From NCBI RefSeq assembly GCF_004362245.1, contig NZ_SNWM01000003.1, positions 1 to 64,000 of the forward strand: a DNA stretch of 64,000 nucleotides, given 5' to 3'. The notes beneath the pieces were generated by a model. It saw only the letters and a list, made by a program, of their open reading frames with translations, had not been told where the DNA came from and ran no database searches. This document shows positions 34,625 through 44,246 of the stretch, in pieces. Position numbers and translations under genes: made by a program. Positions within the stretch are counted from its first letter, which is position 1; each line of letters starts with the position of its first letter. This DNA comes from Pedobacter duraquae (GTDB lineage Bacteria; Bacteroidota; Bacteroidia; Sphingobacteriales; Sphingobacteriaceae).

Positions 34625-36106
34625 ATGAAAAGCAAGCTACCATTACACCTTCATGAAATCCTTTTCTCTTCCAGCGTTCCTGAGGAGAGCAGAAAGATAA
34701 ATGCGTTGGTCAAAAAAGGTGCATTGAAGAAGTTGGCACCTAAAATTTTCACAAGCAATCTGGAAGATGCCGCAGAAGATATTATCAAACGAAATATATT
34801 CTTGATTATAGGAACGCTGTATCCAGGCGTCCTGTTAAGTCATAGAAGTGCTCTTGAATTCAGACCAACATCCTCAGGTGACCTTTTTCTAACGAATTCT
34901 CATCACCGAAAGATCAAGCTTCCTGGCGTGACATTAAATATTATGGAGGGGCCAAAAGCGCTAGCTGGTGATAATGCGTTCACCGCGGGGCTTTTCGTGT
35001 CCCAACAAGCAAGGGCACTGCTGGAAAACATGCAGGAGACACGGAAGCCGGGTCCTCAATCTAAGACTTTAACACTTCCTGAAATTGAAGATATCCTGGA
35101 AAAGGTAATTAATGCAAAAGGAGAAGATGGCTTAAATTTACTGAGAGATCAGGCAAAAGAAATTTCTACCATTATCGGTTTGGAAAAGGAGTTTGTCCAT
35201 CTCAATAAATTGATTGGGGCAATGTTGCGCACCAACAGCGCAGTTCAATTAACTTCTCCAGGTTCCAGGGCTAGAGCACAAGGTATACCTTATGATGCTA
35301 AACGGAATGAATTATTTATTAATCTATTTGTTGAGCTCAAACAAAAGGAGTTTACACCAGTTCCAGACCCAAATCTTTCTGTGAAAGCTTTCCGGAATTT
35401 TGCATTTTTTGATGCATATTTCTCCAATTATATTGAAGGAACAGAATTTGGAATTGAAGATGCGAAACGGATAATCGAGACTCAGCAGCCAATGCCAAAT
35501 AGAGATGCAGATTCTCATGATGTATTGGGAACTTACAAAATTCTTAGTAATCGAAAGGAGATGCAGATTACTCCCGAAACGCCTCAACAACTGATTGATA
35601 TCCTTCAGTACCGGCATCAGATATTATTATCTGCAAGACCATCAAAAAAACCAGGGGAGTTTAAAGATCAGAACAACCGTGCTGGAAATACTTTTTTTGT
35701 TGACTATAAATTAGTGCGTGGTACGTTGATAAGAGGGTTTGACTACTATAAAAACCTAAATGATCCAATGGCAAAAGCCATCTTTATGATGTTTATGGTA
35801 AGTGAAGTACACCCCTTTCTTGATGGTAACGGTAGAATTGCGAGGGTAATGATGAATGCAGAGTTAAGCGCTAAAGCTGAAGCAAAAATTATTATTCCAA
35901 CAGTTTACAGAGAGGATTATATGGGAGCCCTAAAACAGTTTAGTAAACAACACATACCAGATGCTTATATCCGGATGTTGCAGCGCGCCCAGCTTTTTAG
36001 TTCGACCGTGCGGGGAGAAGAGATGGATATAATGCAGATGGTTTTGGAGAACAGCAATGCCTTCGACGAGCCCAGTGAAGCGAAACTAAAGATAATGGGC
36101 AAATAA
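34625..36106 (+). CDS. Fic-domain protein with N-terminal AbiEi-like wHTH
   Basis: 493 residues from ATG 34625; a GTG (34598) and TTG (34601) lie inside the third repeat and are less likely. N-terminal about 120 residues resemble the AbiEi antitoxin/transcription-regulator group: a wHTH (SRKINALVKKGALKKLAPKIF) then LLSHRSALEFRP. The C-terminal half is a Fic fold with SNYIEG (267-272, the [S/T]xxxE[G/N] self-inhibitory motif placed before the core) and the full HPFLDGNGRIAR (His396) active site. Fic enzymes transfer AMP or another nucleotide-phosphate to target proteins; the motif implies the enzyme is off until released. N-terminal region may tie DNA binding to activity. Confidence 0.85.
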   Translation: MKSKLPLHLHEILFSSSVPEESRKINALVKKGALKKLAPKIFTSNLEDAAEDIIKRNIFLIIGTLYPGVLLSHRSALEFRPTSSGDLFLTNSHHRKIKLPGVTLNIMEGPKALAGDNAFTAGLFVSQQARALLENMQETRKPGPQSKTLTLPEIEDILEKVINAKGEDGLNLLRDQAKEISTIIGLEKEFVHLNKLIGAMLRTNSAVQLTSPGSRARAQGIPYDAKRNELFINLFVELKQKEFTPVPDPNLSVKAFRNFAFFDAYFSNYIEGTEFGIEDAKRIIETQQPMPNRDADSHDVLGTYKILSNRKEMQITPETPQQLIDILQYRHQILLSARPSKKPGEFKDQNNRAGNTFFVDYKLVRGTLIRGFDYYKNLNDPMAKAIFMMFMVSEVHPFLDGNGRIARVMMNAELSAKAEAKIIIPTVYREDYMGALKQFSKQHIPDAYIRMLQRAQLFSSTVRGEEMDIMQMVLENSNAFDEPSEAKLKIMGK

Positions 36107-36125
36107 AAAGCATCAGTTTAAACCA

Positions 36126-37643
36126 TTACTCGAAAACCCTTGTCTTGAAAATCTGATGTAGGCCCTCAAAACTTTGTTTAGGCTTTGTGCAGATAAAAAT
36201 TGTCTGATACCTGTCTTCGTCAAAACCTGCATAAGGATTATATACTTTATTTACCGCGACAACGGAGCTGAAAAATGATTTGAAGAATTCAACATCTGCT
36301 TCGCCATTGGTAAATGCGATAACTGTTTCTGGTATTGGCCCCGTTGGTGCCCACGAGTAAAAACTACCATGATAAGAAAATGCTTTTGGTAAACCATACG
36401 CGCTGCCGAATAAATTTACCGCTCCAGCCTGACTGTAATGTTTACCCCAGATCAGACATCCTTGTTTTTGTTGTGCGGGTAAACTGTCATGCACAGCTTT
36501 CAGTGCACGCATAGTCTTTACCCACTTGCTTTCTGTATAATATTCATCAGGGATCCCGAACTTACTTTTTCTCTTATCTAGCCTGTAAACATGGATAAAG
36601 TTGTTCAGGGGCAAGACCATTAACCCCCATGGCATTAGGAATAATCCTGTTGCAATAAACAAAATGCTGACTGGATATAGTAGCCATTTTTGCCAGGCCA
36701 ACACCTTTTGTTCAAACCAGATACTGCCAAAAATGATCAGAAAGATAATGTCTGAGAAAAAGTAATAATGCTTCCCTTTTGCCAATGCCAGAACCAATAT
36801 CGATATGGCTACGCATACCGCCAGAGGTCTGTATGTTGCCAGGGATTTGCTCATAAACATATAGAATAATCCGGGCAGCCATAGGAGCAGTGTAAAGGGA
36901 TTAAGGTCTATGATTAACATTACGATAACGCTGCCCACGTTCAACTTATCGAGTTGCGTTTCATACAGGCGGGAGAACATCTGGAACATGGGGAAGTTAT
37001 GCAGATATTGCCAACATAAATTTGGAGCCACAATAATAGCGAACAGTAAGATAAACTTCCACACCTGTTTACTAAGCAATATTTTTTGTGTGCTTTTGAA
37101 AAAGAAAAGACTGCAAGTTCCTGCGATAAAAAAGACGATATCATACTTTGTTAAAAAGCCAAACGCCAGAGACAGCGTTAGCCAAAATAAATTTTTGTTG
37201 TCGGGTACTTTGATAAACCTTGTCAGCAGGTAAAAGGACAATACCCAAAAAAGCTCGCTGAATACTACGGGCTGAAATAGTTGGTGCGACCTGTCAAATC
37301 CGGGGGATATCATGATACAGAGCAGCGCCAAAAAAACTGCTTTGGACTTTCCGCCAAGCTCAACGGTAGATAATCCTACAAGTACTAAAATCAATAGGGT
37401 GGCGATGTGACTAAAAATGTGGTGCACAAATACCGAGCTCGATCCAAACTGATTCTGGATGCAGGCCAGCCAGCCAATCATTGGGGGAAACTCCATATAG
37501 CCGATGGCTGGATGGTTACCTGTAGCGATGTGCAGCAACTCATCCCCCTGAAATCCGGAATGATAATCTGCAAGCAAATGCATAATCAGATTGATCACGC
37601 AAAAAGCTATGATGATTGAGGTAGTGGTCTTGATTGGCTTCAT
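36126..37643 (-). CDS. GT39-type membrane glycosyltransferase
   Basis: 505 residues from ATG 37643 (MKPIKTTTSII); a longer frame to 37715 is less likely. Eleven or so membrane helices, with the catalytic-type acidic pair after the first helix (HSGFQGDELLHIATG) and PPMIGWLACIQNQFG in the following loop. Dolichyl-phosphate-mannose mannosyltransferase/ArnT-like group using polyprenyl-phosphate sugars, with an extracytoplasmic C-terminal domain. It probably glycosylates a surface lipid or protein. Convergent with the Fic gene. Confidence 0.8.
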   Translation of the reverse strand: MKPIKTTTSIIIAFCVINLIMHLLADYHSGFQGDELLHIATGNHPAIGYMEFPPMIGWLACIQNQFGSSSVFVHHIFSHIATLLILVLVGLSTVELGGKSKAVFLALLCIMISPGFDRSHQLFQPVVFSELFWVLSFYLLTRFIKVPDNKNLFWLTLSLAFGFLTKYDIVFFIAGTCSLFFFKSTQKILLSKQVWKFILLFAIIVAPNLCWQYLHNFPMFQMFSRLYETQLDKLNVGSVIVMLIIDLNPFTLLLWLPGLFYMFMSKSLATYRPLAVCVAISILVLALAKGKHYYFFSDIIFLIIFGSIWFEQKVLAWQKWLLYPVSILFIATGLFLMPWGLMVLPLNNFIHVYRLDKRKSKFGIPDEYYTESKWVKTMRALKAVHDSLPAQQKQGCLIWGKHYSQAGAVNLFGSAYGLPKAFSYHGSFYSWAPTGPIPETVIAFTNGEADVEFFKSFFSSVVAVNKVYNPYAGFDEDRYQTIFICTKPKQSFEGLHQIFKTRVFE

Positions 37644-37751
37644 GGGTCCCCGAGTTGAAAGTCCAAAGATAGATGAACAAAAAGGCAGGGGAACGTGGCT
37701 TGTGACGGCTGACAAGCTTTTGTTACGGACAACAAGCCTGTTGGGAAAAAG

Positions 37752-38639
37752 CTACGCCTCTGGTTGATAGATGCTGTCGAATAAACTGAGATAAGTTCGC
37801 GATACAGGGACCTTATCGTCAGTTTCATCAAATGAAATCAGATATCCCTGAGCATTACCAGAGAGCCGGGCTACCCTTTTGATATTTAACAAATAGGCCC
37901 GGTGACAGCGGAGGATATCAGGATAAGCAGCAAGTTGCAGCTCCAGTTGCTTCAACGAGATTCTTTTCAGGTCGCTATGTACAGTCCCCTTTTCAACTGT
38001 ATAAACCTGCACATAATTTCCCTCTGCACGGGCAAACAGCAAGTCGGCAACGTTCAGATAAAAATCATCTATGCGCACATGTGCCTTGATGAAGAGCGGC
38101 GCCGGATGAAAGTCTGTTTTGACGGCAGCAAGATTGGGCTCAATGGTGGTTGACTTGCCCATTGATAAATTAAAATAGACCTTGGTTGTTATCAGATAAA
38201 GACAAAATACCGTCCCCGCCAGATAAACATTCCTGATTTCAATCCAGAAGTAATGCCACGAAATATTATCTGAATTGGTATAGATCACGCTCCGTAATAA
38301 GAAACTGGAAAGCCCGATGAGCAGAAAAAGTATCACCAGGTGCAGCAATTCTTTTATTAGCGTCCAGTTCTTGATCTGCTGTTTATTGCTGCTGCGACTA
38401 AGCAGGCTCATATAAACGAAAACGATCAATGCAGGCAGCAGCGCATGCAAACAACAACTGGTTAAATAACTCCAGCGCTGTTCTGCCAGCGTTACAGTAA
38501 AGGGCTTGAAAAAGTAAAGCGTCAGGAAGACCAATAAAAACTGTGCAGAAACAATTTTAGCTAAATTTTCGGGCTGATATCTTGCCGGGAAGTTCACTTC
38601 ACTATTAAAAATATTTTTCCTGAAAGGTATAGACAACAT
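37752..38639 (-). CDS. membrane-anchored LytTR transcriptional regulator
   Basis: 295 residues from ATG 38639; a GTG 38660 frame is also open. Four membrane helices (about 30-140), then a LytTR DNA-binding domain (about 185-290; LLFARAEGNYVQVYTVEKGT, LRCHRAYLLNIKRVARLSGN). No receiver domain and no kinase neighbour, so it may sense directly through the membrane part. Probably controls the downstream glycosyltransferase or its own gene. Confidence 0.82.
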   Translation of the reverse strand: MLSIPFRKNIFNSEVNFPARYQPENLAKIVSAQFLLVFLTLYFFKPFTVTLAEQRWSYLTSCCLHALLPALIVFVYMSLLSRSSNKQQIKNWTLIKELLHLVILFLLIGLSSFLLRSVIYTNSDNISWHYFWIEIRNVYLAGTVFCLYLITTKVYFNLSMGKSTTIEPNLAAVKTDFHPAPLFIKAHVRIDDFYLNVADLLFARAEGNYVQVYTVEKGTVHSDLKRISLKQLELQLAAYPDILRCHRAYLLNIKRVARLSGNAQGYLISFDETDDKVPVSRTYLSLFDSIYQPEA

Positions 38640-38846
38640 AATTCCTGTGGCAATAAACACGCGTTAAAGGTATCAGAATGATTTAGCATTGGAAAATTAC
38701 AGGTAATTTATTCTGGTACGGAACTTAAAACCTCTCATCTGAATAGGGATATATACCTATCATTATTAGCACTTGTGCTTATTGCCTGTTACTGCCCCAT
38801 AATTGATTTTTGTCTGGTAATCTTAACCTCAATAAATCAGTTAATT

Positions 38847-40631
38847 ATGAAAAGAAATACGTTACTCTTACTCACCGTTCTGACCTGCTGTAACCTGGTA
38901 GTAAATGCACAGTTTGGCATGTTGAAAAGCCTAACCGGTGGTGGCAAGGCCGGAAAAAAAAGTGGCAATTTTAAAAGTGTCTGGGAATCTGAATTTGACA
39001 ACAAGGCCTCCAGACTTGCACTGTCAAATGCCGATGGATCAATTATCATTGGCACGGATGACAACTCCGCCACGGTGCTCAATACTGAAGGTAAGCAGGT
39101 TTGGAGTGGCGACTACAAGAAACTCACAACCAATAAAACCAATAACTCAGAATTTCAATACGTGATCCGCGGAGATAAAAGCGGCTACTTGTTCTTATTT
39201 GATGCGCGGTCTATGGGCACAGATCGTGTGGCTGTGTTAGACCTCACCTCTGGCAAGGAACTTTGGAACTCTGAAGCGTATCAGGACCTGCTGGATAAAA
39301 AAGAGCAGGAAGCCGACATAGAAACGGTAAAATATATCAACGAGCTGGATGCGTTCCTGATAGCCCAACGTGGTGGGATAAGTATGGTTGAAGCGCAGAC
39401 AGGCAAGCAACTCTGGACTACAAAAACTTTTAAAGGTAGCGTAGGCAAATACATTTACGACAAGAAAACCAATCAGATCGTGATGCTCAATTACAAGCCT
39501 ACATTCTGGTCGGGCCTGTTTTCGGCCTTCAAAAATCAAATCGTTAAAATCAATGCGCTAAACGGACAGATTATCTGGGATACAGAATTTAGGGGAACTA
39601 TAGATAAGAAACTGATCACCCGGGAGCCTCTGCTGGATCTGACAGTTAAAGGAGACAAGTTATTTTTGTGGCTGGATGGACTACAAGCTTTTGACCTGAA
39701 CACTGGCAAAAAGTTGTGGGAAGTAGCCTACGAAAATGATACCGAACAGGCAAAAAAGAGCATACTAGGGATAGGCGGCAGAGGCAGTAAAGGGGTATAT
39801 GGTGCGCTGGCTGAGCCCTTGTTTACCAACGATGCGGTTTACCTGGCCATGTTTGCCAATAGCAGTAAATCCAAGTATATCGAGAAGCACGACCTAAATA
39901 CCGGAAAACTCATCTGGACATCAGAGAAGATCACAGGTGCCTATTGTTTGCCGCACATGTACCTCACCGGCGATAAGATCATGGTGCAGGTTGGTGGAAA
40001 GGTAGAAGTGCAAGAGATCAGCACCCGCCGTGGTGCCAATGGCATGATCACTACCTACAAGATTTTTAACGACTACGTGAATCAAAAGAATGGCCTCCTG
40101 GCGCTCAACGAAAGCTCCGGGCAAACAGCATGGCGCTCTGATAAATTTGATAAGCGCATTACCGATATGGTGATTCACGAGAATAAGACTGTATTTGCGG
40201 GTGATGGGGATGAATTCTTTGCCTATGACATCGCAAGCGGTCAGCAGAAATTTGCTGTAAAACACAATGATGCGAAAGTGGGAAAAGCCACAGATGTGAT
40301 TGACTTTGGAGACGACGTAGTGGTGATCTCTGAAAAAGGACTGGCCAGCTATAAAAAAGCAGATGGTACACGCAATTATGCTACTGCCAAGCTCTCAGAG
40401 ATAGACTACTATTATCTGGTAGGCGACAACTATTTCCTGCGCAGCCAGAACGGGTCAAAAAACACCATTTACGGAATAAATATGACTAATGGCGAGGTGA
40501 AGGGCTCTGTTACTTCTAAAGGTAAAGGAGGCAGTCCGAGATACGGTGATGGTATCGATATCACCGATGATGGTGAATACATCTTCGCATTTAACGGCAA
40601 AAAGGTGGAGAAAATCAAAGTAAACAATTAA
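38847..40631 (+). CDS. exported PQQ-like beta-propeller protein
   Basis: 594 residues from ATG 38847 (MKRNTLLLLTVLTCCNLVVNAQ, signal peptide); the longer frame adds 24 residues of no use. The mature part carries repeated WxxD/GxxxW-like blades of the PQQ type (SGKELWNSEAY, TGKQLWTTKTF, NGQIIWDTEFR, TGKKLWEVAYE, TGKLIWTSEKI, SGQTAWRSDKF), about seven in all. No metal or PQQ-binding residues can be pinned down, so it is more likely a scaffold like BamB. Followed 18 bases later by a lipoprotein gene, same direction. Confidence 0.8.
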   Translation: MKRNTLLLLTVLTCCNLVVNAQFGMLKSLTGGGKAGKKSGNFKSVWESEFDNKASRLALSNADGSIIIGTDDNSATVLNTEGKQVWSGDYKKLTTNKTNNSEFQYVIRGDKSGYLFLFDARSMGTDRVAVLDLTSGKELWNSEAYQDLLDKKEQEADIETVKYINELDAFLIAQRGGISMVEAQTGKQLWTTKTFKGSVGKYIYDKKTNQIVMLNYKPTFWSGLFSAFKNQIVKINALNGQIIWDTEFRGTIDKKLITREPLLDLTVKGDKLFLWLDGLQAFDLNTGKKLWEVAYENDTEQAKKSILGIGGRGSKGVYGALAEPLFTNDAVYLAMFANSSKSKYIEKHDLNTGKLIWTSEKITGAYCLPHMYLTGDKIMVQVGGKVEVQEISTRRGANGMITTYKIFNDYVNQKNGLLALNESSGQTAWRSDKFDKRITDMVIHENKTVFAGDGDEFFAYDIASGQQKFAVKHNDAKVGKATDVIDFGDDVVVISEKGLASYKKADGTRNYATAKLSEIDYYYLVGDNYFLRSQNGSKNTIYGINMTNGEVKGSVTSKGKGGSPRYGDGIDITDDGEYIFAFNGKKVEKIKVNN

Positions 40632-40649
40632 TCAACAAACAAACATATC

Positions 40650-41177
40650 ATGAAAAAATCAATGCTAACTGTCATCGCCATGGCGATGTTATTTATGACT
40701 TCCTGTAAAAAAGACAACTCCGAAAACCCCGCTGCAACTGGTGGCGCAGCAACAGTAACTGCTGGAAACTATGGATTTGACGGCTCTGCAAGTCTGGGTA
40801 AATTCTCGTCCACAAAAGCAGGCATTACGCAAACAACCGTGGCAGGTATTACCACGTTTAGCATCAGTGCAATTAAAGATGGAACAAACGAGTCCATCAC
40901 CATTATCCTGCTAAAAAAGGCCGCGGTAGGTAAGGTACAGCTGGGATCCTCGCTCAGCAATGGTGGAATCATCATCAGTAAAGATTACATGAAGGCCGCC
41001 GATGGGTCTGTAAATTATTCGACCGATAACAGCGGTGCTATGACAGGCGGTGGTGAGGTTAATATCACCAAAGTTGATGGAAATTCCGTCGAAGGAACCT
41101 TTTATGCCATTGCCTATAACAATGCACGTAAGGAGGCATTTGTTGAACAAGGAACCTTCTCTGGTAAAATTCAATAA
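40650..41177 (+). CDS. small lipoprotein, hypothetical
   Basis: 175 residues. Lipoprotein signal MKKSMLTVIAMAMLFMTSCKK. The mature part is beta-rich with several Gly (GGAATVTAGNYGFDGSASLG, SGAMTGGGEVNITKVDGNSVEG). It is co-transcribed with the PQQ propeller, an association that suggests an envelope complex but with no known function. Confidence 0.6.
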   Translation: MKKSMLTVIAMAMLFMTSCKKDNSENPAATGGAATVTAGNYGFDGSASLGKFSSTKAGITQTTVAGITTFSISAIKDGTNESITIILLKKAAVGKVQLGSSLSNGGIIISKDYMKAADGSVNYSTDNSGAMTGGGEVNITKVDGNSVEGTFYAIAYNNARKEAFVEQGTFSGKIQ

Positions 41178-41192
41178 GTCGGAGGTAAGTAT

Positions 41193-41226
41193 AAGCCATT
41201 TGCAACATGCAGATGGCTTTTTGTAT
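41193..41226 (+). terminator. intrinsic terminator
   Basis: AAGCCATTTGCA (41193-41204) pairs with TGCAGATGGCTT (41208-41219), with one G-T step, followed by a T-rich tail (TTTTGTATTC and more T). It ends the PQQ/lipoprotein operon. Confidence 0.7.
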
Positions 41227-41277
41227 TCTTTTTTTTCAGATACTTTTATTATCATTAACTAATTAATTTTTAGCGCT

Positions 41278-43551
41278 TTGATCACATCTCTTCCCTGCCG
41301 TAATCAGCTTCTGATGGCTGTTGTGTCGCTCTTTTTAGCTTTCGCTCCGGGCATTGCAAATGCCCAGAATGCTGATGCCGCGAAGAAAGTAGCCGCTGAG
41401 CTCCAGGCTGAGCAAAATCCGAAAAAGAAAATGGGGATCTACCTGCAGTTGCTGGATGCAATCAGCGACTATGATTCTGTGCAGACCGAACGGTATGCGA
41501 AAGAGGCGCACCAGCTGGCATTGACACTGAAGGATAAAAAATCGGACGCCGAGGTGTACCGGCAGCAGGGCCTGATGTATAAGGAGTTCAGCAATTTTCC
41601 CAAAGCATTGCAATTGCTCAACAGTGCCCTGCAGCTGGCTCAGGCTGTTAACGATGGGATCTTAGTTGGTGATATTTACAACAACATTTCCAATGTGTAT
41701 GTAGACACGAAAAATAATCAGCTTGCAGATGTGTATATCGACAAAGCGCTTAGAGCATACCAGGCTGAAAATTCGGAGGCGGATATTGCAATGATTTATG
41801 CCAATATGGGATCCAACAACAGCAGGCGCGGAGATTATCCAAAAGCTATTGAATATCTGTTGAAGTCGCTGGCCATCAGAGAGCGCCTGCACAACGATAA
41901 AGGCATTGGTTCTGTTGCTTTCAACATTACGCTTCCATATAAGTTTTTGAAGCGCTATGATGAAGCACTGAAATATAACCAGCTTGCCATTGAAAAGTTT
42001 ACCCTGCTTAAAAACGAAGGGCAACTGGCAACGGCATTCGCTGTGCGGGGCTCTATTCTTCGCTCCTTAAAAAAGTATGATGAGGCAATTTCGTATATCA
42101 ACAAAGCACTTCCCTTGTTTGAGAAGTATAAGAATAATGCGGGGATCCGTAATGCCAATGATAATATTGGGCTGCTTTACGCAGAGAAAATGGACTTTAC
42201 CAATGCGTTAAAACATTTTCAGATCTCTAAACAGGTATCTGTACGTTTGAACGACTCTTATGGGATTGTTTCTGCCAATGTGAATATTGCACAGACCGCC
42301 CTGGATAAGAATGACCTCCCGACGATGGCGGCTGCATTGGATGAAGCAGAACCCCTGGCCAAAAAATATGATTTCAAGGAAGACCGTGCGGAGCTTTATA
42401 AGCTAAGAATGCTGTATGCAATTGCCACCAGTAACCAGAAGGCCGCCAACCAGACCTTTGATCAATATCTTGGTTTGAGAGATAGCCTGGCCAGTACAGA
42501 TGTTAACAAGTCGATCAGCGAAATGCAGACCCGCTATGAAACTGAAAAGAAAGATGCCCAGATTAAACTTAATCTGCTGCAGCTCAATAATCAGGAGCTT
42601 AGCATCCAACAGAAACAATCACGCCTGGATAAACAGGATCAGGCATTGCTGATTAACCAGTTGGAACTGAAAAACCAACACCAGCAAATAGCCAATCAGG
42701 TATTGGATAACCGGCAGAAAGCACAAAGTATCACGTATCTTAAAAAGCAAAGCCGCGTTCAAGAGCTTGAGCTAGCGAATCAGAAACTGAAAATCAGGCA
42801 GCGCAATAGCGTGATCGCTGCTATCATAATTTTGATATTGGCTGCTGTGGTACTTGCCTATGCCTATTACAGGCGATATAAGTTGCGTCAGGAAGCCAGG
42901 TTGCAGGCAGAGATCTATAAGCAACAGGAAATTGAAACCAGATCTTTGTTTGAAGGGGAGCAAAAGGAACGGATTCGTATAGCCCGTGATCTGCACGACA
43001 GCATCGGTCAGCTGCTTTCTGTAGTCAAGATGAATCTGTCTAATCTCGGTTCGCAACATCAGGAGGATCCTAATTTAATGCACACGATTGGCCTGGTTGA
43101 CCAAACGATTACCGAGGTACGGCATATCTCGCACAACCTGATACCGGAGGAACTGAACTTTGGTCTGTTTTCTGCTCTGGAAGACCTGGCAGCCAAGGTA
43201 AGTAAGGCGGGCAGCACGCAGGTGGTTTTGGATGTTCCTGATGAAGTGCGGGCACATCAGTTTGAAAAATCAAATGAGCTGTCTATTTATCGCATTGTCC
43301 AGGAGGCATTGAGCAATATTGTAAAACATGCTCAGGCTTCGGTAATTGAACTCACCGTGACCCAGCGCCCCAACGTGATCATCATTGCCATTAAAGATAA
43401 CGGCAGCGGCTTTGATATTGAGCAGATCAAAAACTCGAAAGGGATTGGCTGGAAAAACATTGCCGCCCGCGTTAACCTGCTGGATGGCAATTTGCAAGTA
43501 CGCTCTGAAAAATTAACAGGAACACAAATAGAAATAACCATTCCCGGATGA
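41278..43551 (+). CDS. TPR sensor histidine kinase (HisKA_3 type)
   Basis: 757 residues; start TTG 41278 is chosen because it gives a complete signal peptide (ends APGIANAQ); ATG 41314 is possible. Periplasmic TPR repeats (about 40-400; GDIYNNISNVYVDTKNNQLADVYIDKAL, ANMGSNNSRRGDYPKAIEYLLKSLAI), a coiled coil (about 415-500), one membrane helix (about 505-525), then a HisKA_3 dimerisation domain with RDLHDSIGQ (His573) and HATPase domain (ELSIYRIVQEALSNIVKHAQA). It senses an extracytoplasmic, protein-bound or cell-state signal. Overlaps the NarL-type regulator by 4 bases. Confidence 0.88.
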   Translation: MITSLPCRNQLLMAVVSLFLAFAPGIANAQNADAAKKVAAELQAEQNPKKKMGIYLQLLDAISDYDSVQTERYAKEAHQLALTLKDKKSDAEVYRQQGLMYKEFSNFPKALQLLNSALQLAQAVNDGILVGDIYNNISNVYVDTKNNQLADVYIDKALRAYQAENSEADIAMIYANMGSNNSRRGDYPKAIEYLLKSLAIRERLHNDKGIGSVAFNITLPYKFLKRYDEALKYNQLAIEKFTLLKNEGQLATAFAVRGSILRSLKKYDEAISYINKALPLFEKYKNNAGIRNANDNIGLLYAEKMDFTNALKHFQISKQVSVRLNDSYGIVSANVNIAQTALDKNDLPTMAAALDEAEPLAKKYDFKEDRAELYKLRMLYAIATSNQKAANQTFDQYLGLRDSLASTDVNKSISEMQTRYETEKKDAQIKLNLLQLNNQELSIQQKQSRLDKQDQALLINQLELKNQHQQIANQVLDNRQKAQSITYLKKQSRVQELELANQKLKIRQRNSVIAAIIILILAAVVLAYAYYRRYKLRQEARLQAEIYKQQEIETRSLFEGEQKERIRIARDLHDSIGQLLSVVKMNLSNLGSQHQEDPNLMHTIGLVDQTITEVRHISHNLIPEELNFGLFSALEDLAAKVSKAGSTQVVLDVPDEVRAHQFEKSNELSIYRIVQEALSNIVKHAQASVIELTVTQRPNVIIIAIKDNGSGFDIEQIKNSKGIGWKNIAARVNLLDGNLQVRSEKLTGTQIEITIPG

Positions 43552-44198
43552 TAAGCACGCCAATAAATATCCTGATCGCCGATGACCACCAGATGGTTAT
43601 CGACGGACTTAAGAGTCTGCTGAGCGGGCATGAAGCTTATCATGTATGTGATGAGGCCAACGATGGTCAGGCGGCCTATGAACGCATTGCGGCTGAGCCT
43701 GACAAGTTTCAGTTTCTGCTTACCGATATCAGTATGCCTTTGCTTACCGGTACACAGTTGTGCCGTATGGTCAAGGATAAATTTCCGCATATACAGGTAC
43801 TTATTTTAAGTATGTATAACAACACACCTGCCGTTAAAGAGGCTGTAATGGCCGAAGCTGATGGATACATTCTGAAGAATGCCGGTCGTGATGAACTCTT
43901 ACAGGCCATGCATCGCATTGTTGCTGGCGGCACCTATTTTTCGCAGGATATTGTGCCCATCATTTACAACCAATACCACAAGCAGAAGATGCAGGATGAG
44001 CAATTGAGTCAGCTGTCGCAGCGCGAAAAAGAAGTGCTCGCTTTAATTGTTAAAGAACTGACGAGTGAGGAGATTGCCAATAAATTGTTTATCAGCAAAA
44101 AAACGGTGGATAACCACCGGCAGCATCTGCTGGAAAAAACCAATTCCAAGAGTACGGTTGGCTTAGTGAAATTTGCGATCAAAAGTGGTTTGGAGTAG
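43548..44198 (+). CDS. NarL/LuxR-type response regulator
   Basis: 216 residues: receiver domain with acidic pair (ADDHQ) and phospho-acceptor Asp60 in LLTDISMPL, Lys in GYILKNAG, then a LuxR-type HTH (about 150-210; LSQREKEVLALIVKELTSEEIANKLFISKKTVDNHRQHLLEKT). Cognate partner of the TPR kinase. The stop of one and start of the other overlap (ATGA), so they are made together. Confidence 0.93.
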   Translation: MISTPINILIADDHQMVIDGLKSLLSGHEAYHVCDEANDGQAAYERIAAEPDKFQFLLTDISMPLLTGTQLCRMVKDKFPHIQVLILSMYNNTPAVKEAVMAEADGYILKNAGRDELLQAMHRIVAGGTYFSQDIVPIIYNQYHKQKMQDEQLSQLSQREKEVLALIVKELTSEEIANKLFISKKTVDNHRQHLLEKTNSKSTVGLVKFAIKSGLE

Positions 44199-44246
44199 AA
44201 TTGGTCTGGTGATTGCATGTAGTGAAATACGCATATTCAACAACAC

